NCBI GenBank assembly: GCA_964017195.1
Contig: OZ024889.1
Coordinates: 60,907,858-60,971,857, forward strand
Source: Siderastrea radians
Taxonomy: Eukaryota > Cnidaria > Anthozoa > Scleractinia > Rhizangiidae
DNA: 64,000 bases
Direction of reading: 5' to 3'
Shown here: in pieces, positions 23,529-34,679 of the stretch
Layout: every line of letters starts with the position of its first letter
Numbering within the stretch: position 1 is the first letter of the stretch
The notes under the pieces: generated by a model
Databases searched by the model: none
Told to the model about the DNA's origin: nothing
Seen by the model: the letters and a program-made list of their open reading frames with translations, nothing else
Program-made: the position numbers and the translations under genes

Positions 23529-24270
23529 TCAAAACCTATATGTTGTCAATTGTTTTGTGTGAACGATAGCGTCGTTCAGCAATCCAAAATCGAACTCATC
23601 CGGCTTATCGATTTTCAGACCATCATAGGCGGAACCCTTTAACTGGACTTTAAAGTTGTAGCACGAATCGTACGTGGCCACTTTTGTCATTATCTTAGCA
23701 ATTTCTGTATACACCATCTTCTGAGCTTCAACCTTTGATTGAACATTGACCTGTATCTGGCGATATGCTCTGTTAAGGAACTCGTTGAATTTTACGTCGT
23801 CTTTCCCTAATCAAGATGAAAGGGATGAATTAAAAATTCAGCGTCTTATCCTTTGGTAAGGGACCAGTGATCAAATAAATATGCTCTCAGCTACTATTCT
23901 TGAAATTAACGAACAAACAATCATTGAATGTAACTCAAAAATGTTTTTTTTAGACTGTGAGAAGTTATCCTTTGTTCCTCGGATCTTACACGCGAGCGGA
24001 AATGCATAAGTTATACTAGTCTACGGCAAAAGCGAGGATACGCATTAAGACGAAGGAAAAGATACTATTTGTGGTCTCTTATGTGGTTGCCCAGGATATA
24101 AAATTCTATTCGTGGGTGCACTCAATGACAAGGGAAAATAATGGAAGAGATCATATAGAGTTTGAAGGTTAGCATTTGCTACCTTGAAAGAAGACTTCAG
24201 TTGTACTAGCAGGAACCCACGTCTCGACACACAAAATCACAAGTACGAGAACCTTCAAAATGGGCATCAT
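23529..24270 (-). pseudogene. cGAS-like receptor (cGLR/Mab-21) pseudogene, internal deletion
   Basis: Exon 1 is 24270-24183 (88 nt): a signal-peptide-like MMPILKVLVLVILCVETWVP. Its length and donor (CAAG|GTAGC) match the intact paralogue. Exon 2 starts at about 23806 or 23800 and is open through MVYTEIAKIM, YDSCYNFKVQLKGS and DKPDEFDF, which includes the nucleotidyltransferase G-S and E-x-D motif. After PDEFDFGLLNDA (about 23565) it joins DNA that in the other copy lies downstream, near 35320. About 1.45 kb encoding the third catalytic Asp and the whole Mab-21 C-terminal domain is missing. The frame ends at 23529. It cannot make nucleotide second messengers; a short secreted peptide is conceivable but unsupported. 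Confidence 0.85.
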
Positions 24271-26398
24271 TTCAACCTATTGAACACAAAACGCAAAAAA
24301 ATTACACATTGAGATGGCAGGTGTAATTCGATGGCACTCAGGTGAAAACATTCCCTAGCATGTTTCCTGTTCGGAGGGGATTTCGGTTTGCCTTTGCGAA
24401 AATATTAAACGATGAAACTGTTTGTTTACCTACATGAAAAGTTAAATTCTTCATTGCCTTAAAACATTTTAGTGATTTCAAGAGAGAGAAGAAATGAATA
24501 AAGTGGAAAGCCTATGGCCAATTCTCGTTACACGTTTCATTCTTTTATTTGATTTTGAACCGAGGAGAAAACTAATAAAATTGATGTTAGGCGAATAAAT
24601 GAAAATTGATATCGCGGGCGACCAGACTATATGGTCATTTTTTTTTTGTTAAGGTAAAAAGGGAAAACGTAGAAAGGGCTTACCGTTTAACGAATGTCTG
24701 TGGACTTAGTGTACCATGCTAGCATTGTCTGTCTTTTGTTGAAGCGATGTGTCTCGTATACGGTATGTGTCAAAATCCATTCCACGTAAAGACCTGCTGG
24801 TTCACATAAGGGGGTGCATTGATGGCATCTATCTCACGCTTGAATTCCCCAATACCATTACTTTTCAGATCGTTGAGATGTCGGGTATTGTATTGTTTGT
24901 TTACTTGACTGGTTTTGCGGGTAAAAAGAAGGGAGATGTGAGCTGTCTTTCAGAGAACCAGTGAGACGTAAAAATGGTAAAGTTCTTGATATTAAGAGAA
25001 CAAAACGAATGAACTCAAAAACCTGCTATCACGATAAATAACAAAAAAGGTAAAGTAATTTTATAGATACACGTTTTGTTATTAAAACTAGCAGTGTATG
25101 GGCCGTGTACGTGGGATACAAATTTGGAAAAAACAACATTTAATGGAAGAAAAGCATAGTCAGTTGACTATTTATATTACAGAGGGTGGAAAAGTTGAAT
25201 TCTTGACTGCCGAAGACAAATCCAGCTAGCAACAGGCGAGAGGAAGTCTGGAGACAACCTGACCTCGTTTCCAGGGTCTTTTAACTGTGGGGAGGTAAAA
25301 TACTCAGGGAACGAGGCTGCTCTGGAGCTCTTGGTTGTTAACCATTAACAGGGGGAAACCCGTTTATGCAAATGGTAAGCGAAACCCCCCGACTGGGGAA
25401 TTCCGTTCAAGATTACCATGTATCATTTGTGTAATTCACTCAAATTTACAAAGGGTCTGGAACTAGTTTGGCTATTGGTGCAGGACCTGAAGCTGGTAGA
25501 AAAAAGTAAATGGAACTCGTTCTTCGTTTGGATATCCCGGTTGGGAATTTTGGACTTGCTCAAGCTTGTTTATCATGCCCAAGATGGCTTAACGTCATGC
25601 TACTTTGCCAAAATATGTCTAAGCGTTAGTTTGTTAGACAAACAGAATGCTGACTTATAAATAAAACCTTCCTATCTCAAAGCGTGCAGGTGCTGAACTA
25701 CCGGAAGAAAGGCATTTATTTTTATTTCGTCTCGTCCTGAAGTCACATATTTGGGGATTTCAAAGCTAAAAGATAGAACCATCTTGCGCAGCGTAGTAAA
25801 ACAGCACCACTTAAGAAGTACTGGTCAATGGCATAATTTCATTTCATTTGAATGGTCGCATTTTAGGATATCATCCACTGTCATTCATAAATCACCCAGC
25901 TGTATAGGCGGATTTCTACTGTCCTGATGTTTATCAACAAACGGTTTCAATTCCAAACACATCTCGGACTTTGAACAAAGAAACGTTTGTCTTAAGCACC
26001 CAAACAAGCAGCCCACAAGGCTCACTATTAGCAAAAATCTTTGTGTCTGAGAGCTTGCATAATCCCCTGTACCTGAAAATTAACGGCAAATCAGCTATAT
26101 CGTTTTGGTGTCCGTATCGTTAAAACATCACTGTTCTAATAATCGACAGACTACGCTGGCATGGTGCATTTAGTCTTTTGTACAACTTGCTATTAAAATC
26201 GTCCTAGTTGTACATTCAGACTGTTTGCTTTTGGCTTTTATGGATAACTGGCTGCATGAACTAATGGCACGCAACATGCGATTGCTAATTTCCTCTCGAG
26301 GATAAGAACATTCGTGGTGAACGGTGATGGACAGTGACTACAAGAACAATAATTAACACGTACACTATAAACACTATACTAGCACTATAACACTTTAT
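24271..26398. repeat. Duplicated upstream block of cGLR pseudogene
   Basis: Matches about 37414-39505. Conserved features include a candidate non-coding 5' exon ending TTAAACG|GTAAG near 24683 (minus), mirrored at 37872 in the other copy. A C-terminal-looking frame also shows on the minus strand near 25850-25930 (NPPIQL, VDDILKCD), more open at 39010-39100. In this copy that frame has a stop. I do not recognise the protein. Confidence 0.55.
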
Positions 26399-26545
26399 AG
26401 TACAACGCTAAATTTTGGAGTGCTCCAATACGTCGAAATCGATCGGGTGATGCAATAGTGTCTCTCCTCGGCGGGCGCCTATCAGCGCATAGTGCCCGTT
26501 TTCGGCAATTTTCTCTCAAAATTTAGCGTTCTATAATAAAAGCAA
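26399..26545. mobile_element. Short MITE
   Basis: Inverted ends: AACGCTAAATTTTGGAG at 26405 and CTCAAAATTTAGCGTT at 26517-26532. The sequence between is GC-richer. About 150 bp, no coding capacity. Confidence 0.55.
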
Positions 26546-26565
26546 TAAAGTCCTTCTGTCTCAGG

Positions 26566-26696
26566 CCCTATGTGTGATAGGTTCCCTCGGAAATTTGATG
26601 TTCAAACTTCATATAAGCCCTCGAACTGCGTTCTCGGGCTAATATTTGTTGTGAACATCAAATTTCCTCGGGCAACCTATCACACGATAGTGCCTT
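26566..26696. repeat. Palindromic hairpin repeat
   Basis: GTGTGATAGGTTCCCTCGGA is mirrored by its complement ending CAACCTATCACAC, with AAATTTGATGTTCA further in. The arms are about 45 bp around a roughly 40-bp loop. Probably a small MITE. Confidence 0.6.
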
Positions 26697-27506
26697 TGAC
26701 ATAAGAACTCTATTGTTTAAATATTAATCACACTATCAACACTACTAATATTCTACTGACACTGCATCAAAGTACATTAGAACGACAACTGATACCGTAA
26801 CATGTCCTACATGCATAGCTTATGTTATTAAAGCTTTTAGAATGTCTAACTTCTAACCCAATGGGCCTGCATTACGCTTAAACTCAAATCTTCTAAATCC
26901 TCAACTATCTGTTATGTTAAGGTGTTTCGATACAGTTTTTTTGGGACCATACCTAACTTTTTGAATCGGCTCTTAGACAGTCTTCTCCTTGTCAGATCAA
27001 AGTGAAATTTGCAATACTTGTTGGTTTTGGATTGAACTTTAGCGTGGTTTACATTTTGTGAAAATCGATATTTCCATGACAATGATAAACAAAAATCCTC
27101 GAAAACACTAAAATTCGATACAGTTTTTTTGGGACCATACCTAACTTTTTGAATCGGCTCTTAGACAGTCTTCTCCTTGTCAGATCAAAGTGAAATTTGC
27201 AATACTTGTTGGTTTTGGATTGAACTTTAGCGTGGTTTACATTTTGTGAAAATCAATATTTCCATGACAATGATAAACAAAAATCCTCGTAAACACTAAA
27301 ATTGAATTTTTCCCCGATCCAGATTTGACTTTGAAAAGCAAATACCAACATCTTAAAGGGAACCAGTGATGTTATAACATATTTACCTCAAACTGCTCTA
27401 AATCTCCCCCAGAGTCCAGTGAAATATGTAAAATCTTGTAGATCGCAAACATTTTCCAGAAAATACACTTCAAATTTCGCGCTTTTACCCCTGCGGGTTC
27501 GCCTGT

Positions 27507-27520
27507 GGCCGCCATCTTGG
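27507..27520 (+). promoter_or_regulatory. YY1-like motif in left TIR of element 2
   Basis: GGCCGCCATCTTGG lies 100 bp upstream of the transposase ATG (27621). The inverse copy CCAAGATGGCGGCC is at 32673-32686, 86 bp upstream of the ballast gene ATG (32587). Position suggests a shared TIR promoter for both genes. Binding is inferred. Confidence 0.5.
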
Positions 27521-27620
27521 AACACGCAATGACCTATGGGATTGATGACATTTCACGGCTCCCAGTTGGCGCGAGCTTTAAATTTTCGCAACAATTTGTT
27601 GTTTTGTTTTTGGCGTAAAC

Positions 27621-30191
27621 ATGCCGAAGTGTAGCGCATTTGGCTGTAATTACACTACAAAAAGTAAGGGAAGTAAGAAAAACCCAAATATTAGTCTTCA
27701 TAATTTTCCTAAAGATGAAAAACTGAGGAAAAGGTGGATCAAGGCCGCGCGGTGTATCAGATTATCAAAATACCCAAGATTGTGTTCGCAACATTTTCTG
27801 CCAGATGACTTTGAAATTAGTGTCCTTCTGCAAAAGAAACTGCTTGGGCATAGCAGTTGGAAAAGAAAACTGAAAGACAGTGCTGTGCCAACCATATTTG
27901 CTTTCACGCCAGTAAAGAAACCGAGATTGCAGAGCGAGTAACGTGCCGAGCGACGGCAACGTCAACAGGTAAATATTCTAAGTTTTTAAAATCACTTTAC
28001 TTCGATCACACTCTTTTTTATAAGAACGCGTACAATTTTCCTGAGCCTGAGGATGTTCTTATTTTAGCCCATACATTTTCTTAAATTTGGGGGCAAATCT
28101 CGGCCTGACTGTACGTTGTTTTATTGTCCGACTGTCGTTAAATTAAGCCGCCTACCTTTCAGACCATCGAAGAACTTCTTGCTTCTCACCAAGAAGTGAA
28201 AAGTAAAGAAGAGCAGGAGGAGATCATTGATATTACGGAAACTCGGCGTGAAGTGAGTACGCAAACAGAGCCCTTACCTGAACTAATATCATGTGGAGTG
28301 CAAATTGAACAGTTACCGGTACCTGCAATAACTAGAGATTTCGCGAATCAGTTTCCACAAGATGCTTCAGTCGAGGTAAGAAACGACCACTCTTATGCTA
28401 GAGGTGAAGAGCCGCAGTGTCAGTTACTTGTACGGCAGGAAAGGGAGGACCAAAGCGAAACTGAGGAAACTGAGATCGAGGATTCCTCGCGGTGCGTTGA
28501 CTCTACTGAACAAGTGGAGGAATTGTGCAGCTCACAGTATAGCGAAACAACAAATCCAGTCGCAAGCCAATCCGAATATTACCCTAGCGATTCTGAAGAC
28601 GAGTGTTTTAAGAGTCAACAATCAACACAGAACGAGTCAGAGGAAAATTCAGTTAATTTGGAAGGCAGGCTATTTCTTGTATACGAGGAGCAACTTAAAG
28701 AACTGTATCTTTTTTTGTCCAAAATGCGGTTCCTTTACAGTTGACGGGCATGAGATTCAAAATAAGGGGTTCGCAGCTTTCCATACACTTGACTTGCCAA
28801 AATGGCTGTAGTTACAAGTGGCAGTCTCAACCCCCATTGTCTACCACTAAAGGCAGAGGAAATTTAGCCCTCACTGCAGCGATCTTTTTCAGCGGGATCC
28901 ACTTTGCAAACTTTGAACGATTTGCTCATTGTTTGAAACTTAAAACAATATCAGAATCTTCGTATTATGTACTTCGTAAAAGATTCGTTTTCCCTGTCGT
29001 AGAGAGAGCTTGGCAAACAGAGCAGGCATCCGTTTCTAATGAACTGGTCTCCAGACCAAGCAATGTTTTAGTGGGAGATGGTAGATGCGATTCCCCTGGT
29101 CATTGCGCCAAGTATTGTACTTATACACTCATGGATATTGACACATGCAAAGTCGTTGATTTCAAGGTAGTAAGTGTTTCGCAAGTAGCAAATTCCAATG
29201 TCATGGAAATAAAGGGATTCAAAGAAGTTCTGAATTCAGTAGAGAACCAAGGTATCAGGGTGTCCGTCATTTCAACCGATCGTCACCCGCAGATTAGAAA
29301 AGAAATGCGCACTAATCATCCAGACAAGGAAAACCAGTTTGATCCATGGCACTTGGCTAAGTCCATCTCAAAGAAACTAGCTTCAGCTTCAAACAAAACT
29401 GGATGTCAAGACCTAAAGCCGTGGATCCCATCTGTCATTAACCATCTTTGGTGGAGTGCCACCACCTGTGTAGGAAATGCACAGTTGCTTAAAGAGAAAT
29501 GGGTTTCACTGTGTCATCATGTTACAAACAGACACGAGTGGCCTGGGAACCAATTTTACCACAAGTGTGCTCATCAGCCCTATCTGCCAGAAGCTGCTCG
29601 CAGGAAGAAATGGTTAAAACCCGGATCACCTGCTCACCAGGCCCTAGTCAGTGTAGTTAAAGATAAAGGCCTGCTTAAGGATACGGAGCACCTTACCAAG
29701 TGTGTACACACCACAATCCTCGAGGTTTATCACTCAATGTACCTAAAATATCTACCAAAGCAGATGCACTACACTCACGAAGTCATGGAAAAGGGAACAA
29801 TGCTGGCTGCATTGGACCACAACAAAAATGTTAAGAGACCACAGGTCAGTCAACCTGATATTGACAGACTAAGGGCCCCTTAGAAAACTCTATTAAATGC
29901 ATGTCGGGGGCGTTGTCTGAGATAAAAAAATCTGAATTTCAAGCAGAAGGCTTAACAGAACTTTTACGGGACAAGGTTTCCAAGCGGTTCGGTGCAGATC
30001 CTGTTCCTGAGAAAAAGACATATGATTATTTAACTGACATGTTAGAAGAAAGTGTAACCCTAGCAAATTCCACTGGCCAAGGGAATCTTCAGAGAGAAGA
30101 CAAAGTAGACAGAATTCATGTTCTTGCTCCAGAAGAACGACCTGCTGGACAAGAAATCATCAAAAAGCGCCTTGAAATGTCACGTTTCTGA
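27621..30191 (+). pseudogene. Kolobok-like transposase with THAP domain (element 2), multiply broken
   Basis: Exon 1 is 27621-27968 (ATG; THAP: MPKCSAFGC, LCSQHF, DSAVPTIF). Donor CAG|GTAAAT joins acceptor cctttcag, with exon 2 from 28163. Catalytic-core motifs are GDGRCDSPGHC, STDRH and FDPWH (D(2)H), then NHLWWSA. Breaks: TAA at 27939-27941 where element 1 reads Lys; two frame changes within about 28690-28780, around the CPKCG motif at a poly-T run and a G run; and another near 29870-29900 before SGALSEIKK. The conserved C-terminal YDYLTDML block is present (YGHLTGLL in element 1). It cannot produce full-length transposase, so this copy would need one supplied in trans. Confidence 0.85.
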
Positions 30192-31349
30192 GGCATCTGG
30201 TCAAGCTGTTTTTCATATCTGATCAAGTTATAAATTAGGGTGGGTTGACATCAATACCATTGATAGAGGAAAATGCATGTGATGTATTGAAACTTGCAGT
30301 GACAACATTTATGTTTATCAGTTTAATACTGCACAATTTAACCATTTGGTAGGACATCAAACAGAATGAATATTCCATGCAGTTTTAGGAAACTTCTTGG
30401 TATCTATAAAATATAATCCTTTATTGCCAAGTTTGATACCAAGATCATGTGAAAAATCAATTATTACTTTGGACTGTTATGAATGTTGTTAACCATTTCA
30501 TTTAATCAAGGACTCTGTATAATTTCTGTGACGACACAGTCTTGAAAGATGTTAGATACATGTAGAACATCTTTTTCCTATTTGCATCCTACTAATTATA
30601 AAAAAATTAAAAAAAATAAAAAACTGGTGTCAACCTACCCAAAGGTTATCACAGCAGTTACCCACAATAATTGACCCACTGCCTTCAAAACAGACAGATA
30701 AAGTTGAGTTTTGATGGATGTCAATCAGAGAAAAGTTTCTGTTTTAATTACTATGAATTCTGACCGGGTATCAAGGCAGCAGCGCCAAACAATAATATTT
30801 TTGACAATTTCGCACGCTGAGAGGTTTAATTTTATCAAAATTGATTCCCAAGCCAGTGTAAGCTAAAAGAAAACATGTCTTTTACATTTCACTACATGTC
30901 ACTTGCATGCATCACTGAGTTTGAAATTATCTTGTACAGTGCAAGTGAAATTCAAACATAATCCCCAGAGTCATTAAACAAATTCTCCTGTATGGTGTCC
31001 ATATATTTTGTTGAGTACTTAATTCTCATGACCTGAACCTGTTGTAAATGCACTGATATGACGAGGAGAAATTTGATGCAGATCACTGTTGAGGCCTTAA
31101 GGATTAAAAATGTGACATTCTGTACAAGACAGGTTTTCTTTTAGTTTGAACTGGCTTGGAAATGATTATTCTGATATTGTTCTACCTTAATTTTGTGAGT
31201 TAAATTCTCAATTTTTGGTTCCATTTCAACGAAATTGTGTCAAAATTCAGGATAATTTCAATGGCTTTACTCAACTTTACTAACCTCTGCTGAAGACAGT
31301 GGGGCATATGTTGTTGATAACTGCTACAATAAAATAGAGAAATTTCAGT

Positions 31350-32587
31350 CTACAAATGGAGAAAATCTCTCCACGCTTGTTCTAGTTCACTAAGCTCCTC
31401 CTCCTCCTCAACATCCCCTGCTTTGAATCCAACATACATGCCATCGGGCTCTGGGAAGGCATCACGAATTCTTTTTATGGCACATGCGGGGATAACACGT
31501 CGCACTTCCTTCCCAAGCCAACCATGAACCCACCAAGTGAATTGGCGGTATGCAGCATACCGATAAGACCTGAACAAAAGGGAAAGCTTTTCCTTATCTC
31601 CACTCTGTGACAATGAAATTTTGACTTGAACATCCAAGCAGAAAAGGAAAAACATTGTTTATTAAATAGTAATTTATTTGTAAATTCAAAAGCAACTTCT
31701 CAAAAAGAAATACAAATTTTAAACCTGTTTGTGACGCTGTTGCGTTTAGGTAATTCAGCACTTTCGCGGTTATGAAGGCTCACTAATGCCGTCCAAATGA
31801 CCTCTTTGTTCAGACAAACTGAACTAAAACTAGTGTGATTAGTAACACAATCATGACCTAAAAGAAAAAGTTCAGAAAGTGTGTCAAGCAAAAACGGAGA
31901 AAAATGGGTCACACAAAAATGCAGGAGGCAAAACAATTTTGTTTTGTCAGAACCTTCTAAAAAGATAAATTTACCTCAGTAGGAACAAGTGCATAATACA
32001 GGGCAACGACTGAAACATTAAGCTTAGCTGATCTTAGGGACATTGTTAGCGATCTGTTGATAAGTATAAGTCAAAATTAAGCTTACGTATTGAGAGTATT
32101 AAGTTAACTGGGTAGTTTTGTTCATTATTTATGTCGATTTGTTTGACCAATATATTCTGTCATGTAGTGATAACTTCTTTCTTACCCTGCGACGAGAATA
32201 ACAAATGAGAACAGTAAAAAACTAAAGAATATGAGCCTGCTGTGAGGTTCACTATTCATTGGGTCAAAACATGACAATATAATTGTTCCAAACAAAAACC
32301 CCTGACAGCTGGGCTTAAAGAATATCACAGATATCTCCAACAAATATCCCCTCAGTCGTGTAAAACTTACCTTCGATCATCTTTTCAATATTTTTCATTT
32401 CCCAGCAGCAAGCACATTCCATTTCAGTCGGCATTTCGCTACATTCCCCACACTTGCACCACGAAGAATTACGCAAGCGACCGGCATTAACATTCACCGG
32501 CAAGTCTAACTCATCTACTTCATCCTCGAGAAGCTCTTCCTCGGAAGAATACTCTGGTTCCAGTATAAAAGGCTGAATTTGTGCCAT
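31350..32587 (-). CDS. P2X7 ballast-like zinc-domain protein, intact, three exons
   Basis: Exons 32587-32371, 31857-31725 and 31569-31350 (217, 133 and 220 nt) splice in perfect phase: EG at GAAG|GTAAGT to ttttag|GT, and R at AACAG|GTTTAA to gttcag|G. The product is 189 residues. The acidic N-terminus ([16 protein letters not shown]) leads to [11 protein letters not shown], then ECACCWEM, then [56 protein letters not shown] and an acidic tail. The Cys pattern and the xxYRQxxxWxxxxLG...IPxCAxxxIRxxFP order match the cytosolic C-terminal ballast of P2X7, which binds zinc and guanine nucleotide in the mammalian channel. No channel part or membrane helix is present. It is transcribed from the right TIR. 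Role in transposition is unknown. Confidence 0.85.
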
Positions 32588-32591
32588 AATT

Positions 32592-32618
32592 TATCACAAC
32601 AACAACAACAACAACATC
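32592..32618. repeat. CAA microsatellite
   Basis: About eight ACA/CAA triplets just upstream of the ballast gene ATG, within its presumed 5' UTR. Confidence 0.8.
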
Positions 32619-33674
32619 GAACAAGCTGAGGGAGCCGTGAAACGTCATCAATCCCATAGGTCATTGCGTTTTCCAAGATGGCGGCCATAGGCGAACTCGC
32701 AGGGGTAAAAGCGCGAAATTTGAAGTGTATCTTCTGGAAAATGTTTGCGATCTACAAGATTTTACATATTTCACTGGATTCTGGGGGAGATTTAGAGCAG
32801 TTTGAGGTAAATATGTTATAACATCACTGGTTCCCTTTAAACTGTGGTGTATGGCAAACAAAATATACAAGAACAAAAAAATTCTGTATGTTTGTTTTGA
32901 AGTAAATCGCAAAAACATTTTCAACCTTTAGTTAGTTTTTGCATAGTAATAGTAAATGCACCGAAAAATAATCAATGCTTTGATGAAATGGTTAGAAAAT
33001 ACTCTCAAAATGTGTCTTTTACTTACTATTTTACGCCTAGAAAGTTTTGTTGAAACTAGTGTTCGCGATCTCGAGAACGAATTGTTTTTCTAAGATCATT
33101 CGCTTAATAATTTTGTGGTAATTTTTGAATTTGAGCGCTTTTGCGAAAATCTTAAGAACGGCTCGATGGATTTTTTTAAAACATTAAACACGCGTACTTG
33201 ACGATGTGACCAATTCTTGTATCGAGTCTTATCAACATTGATTCACTGGAACACTTTTAGATTCAACGTTAAAGAGGACGTATGAACCGACGGAAAAGCT
33301 TGCGTTACAAATTCACATTTGGCAAATAAAGGCCAATATATTCAAAGTAATGCGCAAAGCATTCCTCCGTGATTTTTACTTTTCGTTGTAATCTACAGTG
33401 CAACAAAGAACAAAGAAGCCAGACAAAAATCACGAAGCAACTTTTCAAACTGGAATCTGGATCGAGGAAAATTTCATTTTTAGTGTTTTCGAGGATTTTT
33501 GTTGATCGTTGTCATGGAAATATCGATTTTCACAAAATGTAAATCACGCTAAAGTTCAATCCAAAAACAAAAAGTACTGCAAATTTCACGTTGATCCGAC
33601 AAGATAAAGACTGTCTAAGAGCCGATTTTAAAAGTGAGGTATGGTCCCAAAAAAACTGTATCGAAACACCTTAA

Positions 33675-34679
33675 GGACAAAACCCACCGTTTGGAGTCTT
33701 AAGACAAAACATGGTATGTCGCTGGTACGAGTAAAAAAGAAGCATCGTTTAGCATACCCTGAGCGCTGTGACAAGGAAAACACTCACTGCTTCCCTGATG
33801 GGAATCGAACTTTTCATCTTTCGTATTTCATGATCGACCTTTTCTTACTAAGTTAGGTAAGGTTAAGGTGCTCGGCAAACTGTTCTTCTGTTGGTTTGAA
33901 TAATGGCTTTTTTCCGGGACGCTGAGATTTAGTTGTCCTTCCTTCGGTAATTACTGTAGAAACGTCCTTCAGGGCGCTGTTATTTGTGAATTTATCGTTG
34001 ATTCCTATTAGGTTCGTACACACATCATGACTACGGAAAAAATCAGTAGCTCAAGAGCCATGAAAACCTCGGCTCTGTCATGATGTGCGTTACCGAAAGC
34101 TACAAAACTTTTCGGGCCGATTTCAGGCACCATAATTCACACAGTATCTTGCTAACAAAGAAGTTTCTATGCCTAAAACGGTAATGTCTGTAAGTAAAAC
34201 ATTTCTTATCTGAAATCCATGCCAGAATAACAGCTTTGTAGAGCGAGTGTTCAACTTTTTGCAAATGGCATTTTGGGACCGAAATGTTTTCGGGCCCTTC
34301 AAGAAACGCGCACCTGGTGTACCGGTACACGAGGGACTTGACATGTATGTTCTTTGTTGGTTTGTTTGCTTTCTTCCAGTCATTGTCTCTTTGTACGAAG
34401 AAAGAGCAGAACACTTGACTTGTAGCAAGGAAACTATTTTTTATCGTTTTCTTTCTACTCAGGAAAAAGATTTCCATCAGCTTTTCGGTCAATATGGAGT
34501 TATTGTACAGTCTTCAAGATTCTTATTGTGGGAAAAGAAATTTCTGAAACGTGATGTATTTGTAAACAAATAGAATTAAAACTCCTGAGAAAAACATGCA
34601 GCGTCTTATCAGTGCATATGTCTTTGATTACCTTTAGTGTGATTAAACCATGCCTAATTAAAATGAAATGATTTTCATT
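33675..34679. other. Duplicated segment then unassigned spacer
   Basis: 33675-33910 matches 40866-41060 (AGAAGCATCGTTTAGCATA and following). 33911-34679 has no match in the window that I can see; it contains a short hairpin near 34022-34085 (CACATCATGAC mirrored). No gene. Confidence 0.5.

Larger units (their letters stand above)
27357..32836. mobile_element. Kolobok-like DNA transposon 2, complete and young
   Basis: A 5480-bp element flanked by TTAA (27353-27356 and 32837-32840). TIRs of 207 bp (27357-27563 and 32630-32836) begin AGGGAACCAGTGATGTTATA and differ at only a handful of bases, implying a recent insertion. It has the same two-gene convergent plan as element 1: a THAP-transposase rightward, a ballast-domain protein leftward. 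Both TIRs hold GGCCGCCATCTTGG, a YY1-like motif. The proteins are clearly homologous but quite diverged from element 1, so the plan has persisted across lineages of the family. Confidence 0.9.
26921..33670. mobile_element. Outer TTAA element, split by Kolobok-like element 2
   Basis: Flanked by TTAA at 26917-26920 and 33671-33674, with ends GGTGTTTCGATACAGTTTTT and the reverse complement. The left arm (26921-27352) contains a 188-bp tandem duplication (units from about 26928 and 27116). The right arm (about 33420-33670) is its inverted partner. The centre includes the entire 5480-bp Kolobok-like element 2. Without it, the element would be about 1.27 kb and non-coding. The other duplicate block reads through an unoccupied TTAA at about 40231-40234. 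Confidence 0.8.

Noticed and set aside
24000..24270. A separate secreted peptide gene at the cGLR pseudogene signal exon
   Set aside because: The exon matches the intact cGLR first exon in length, splice donor and sequence, so it is the pseudogene's first exon.
34100..34573. Overlapping 100-130 codon frames on both strands
   Set aside because: No motif, no splice or start context; unlikely to be coding.
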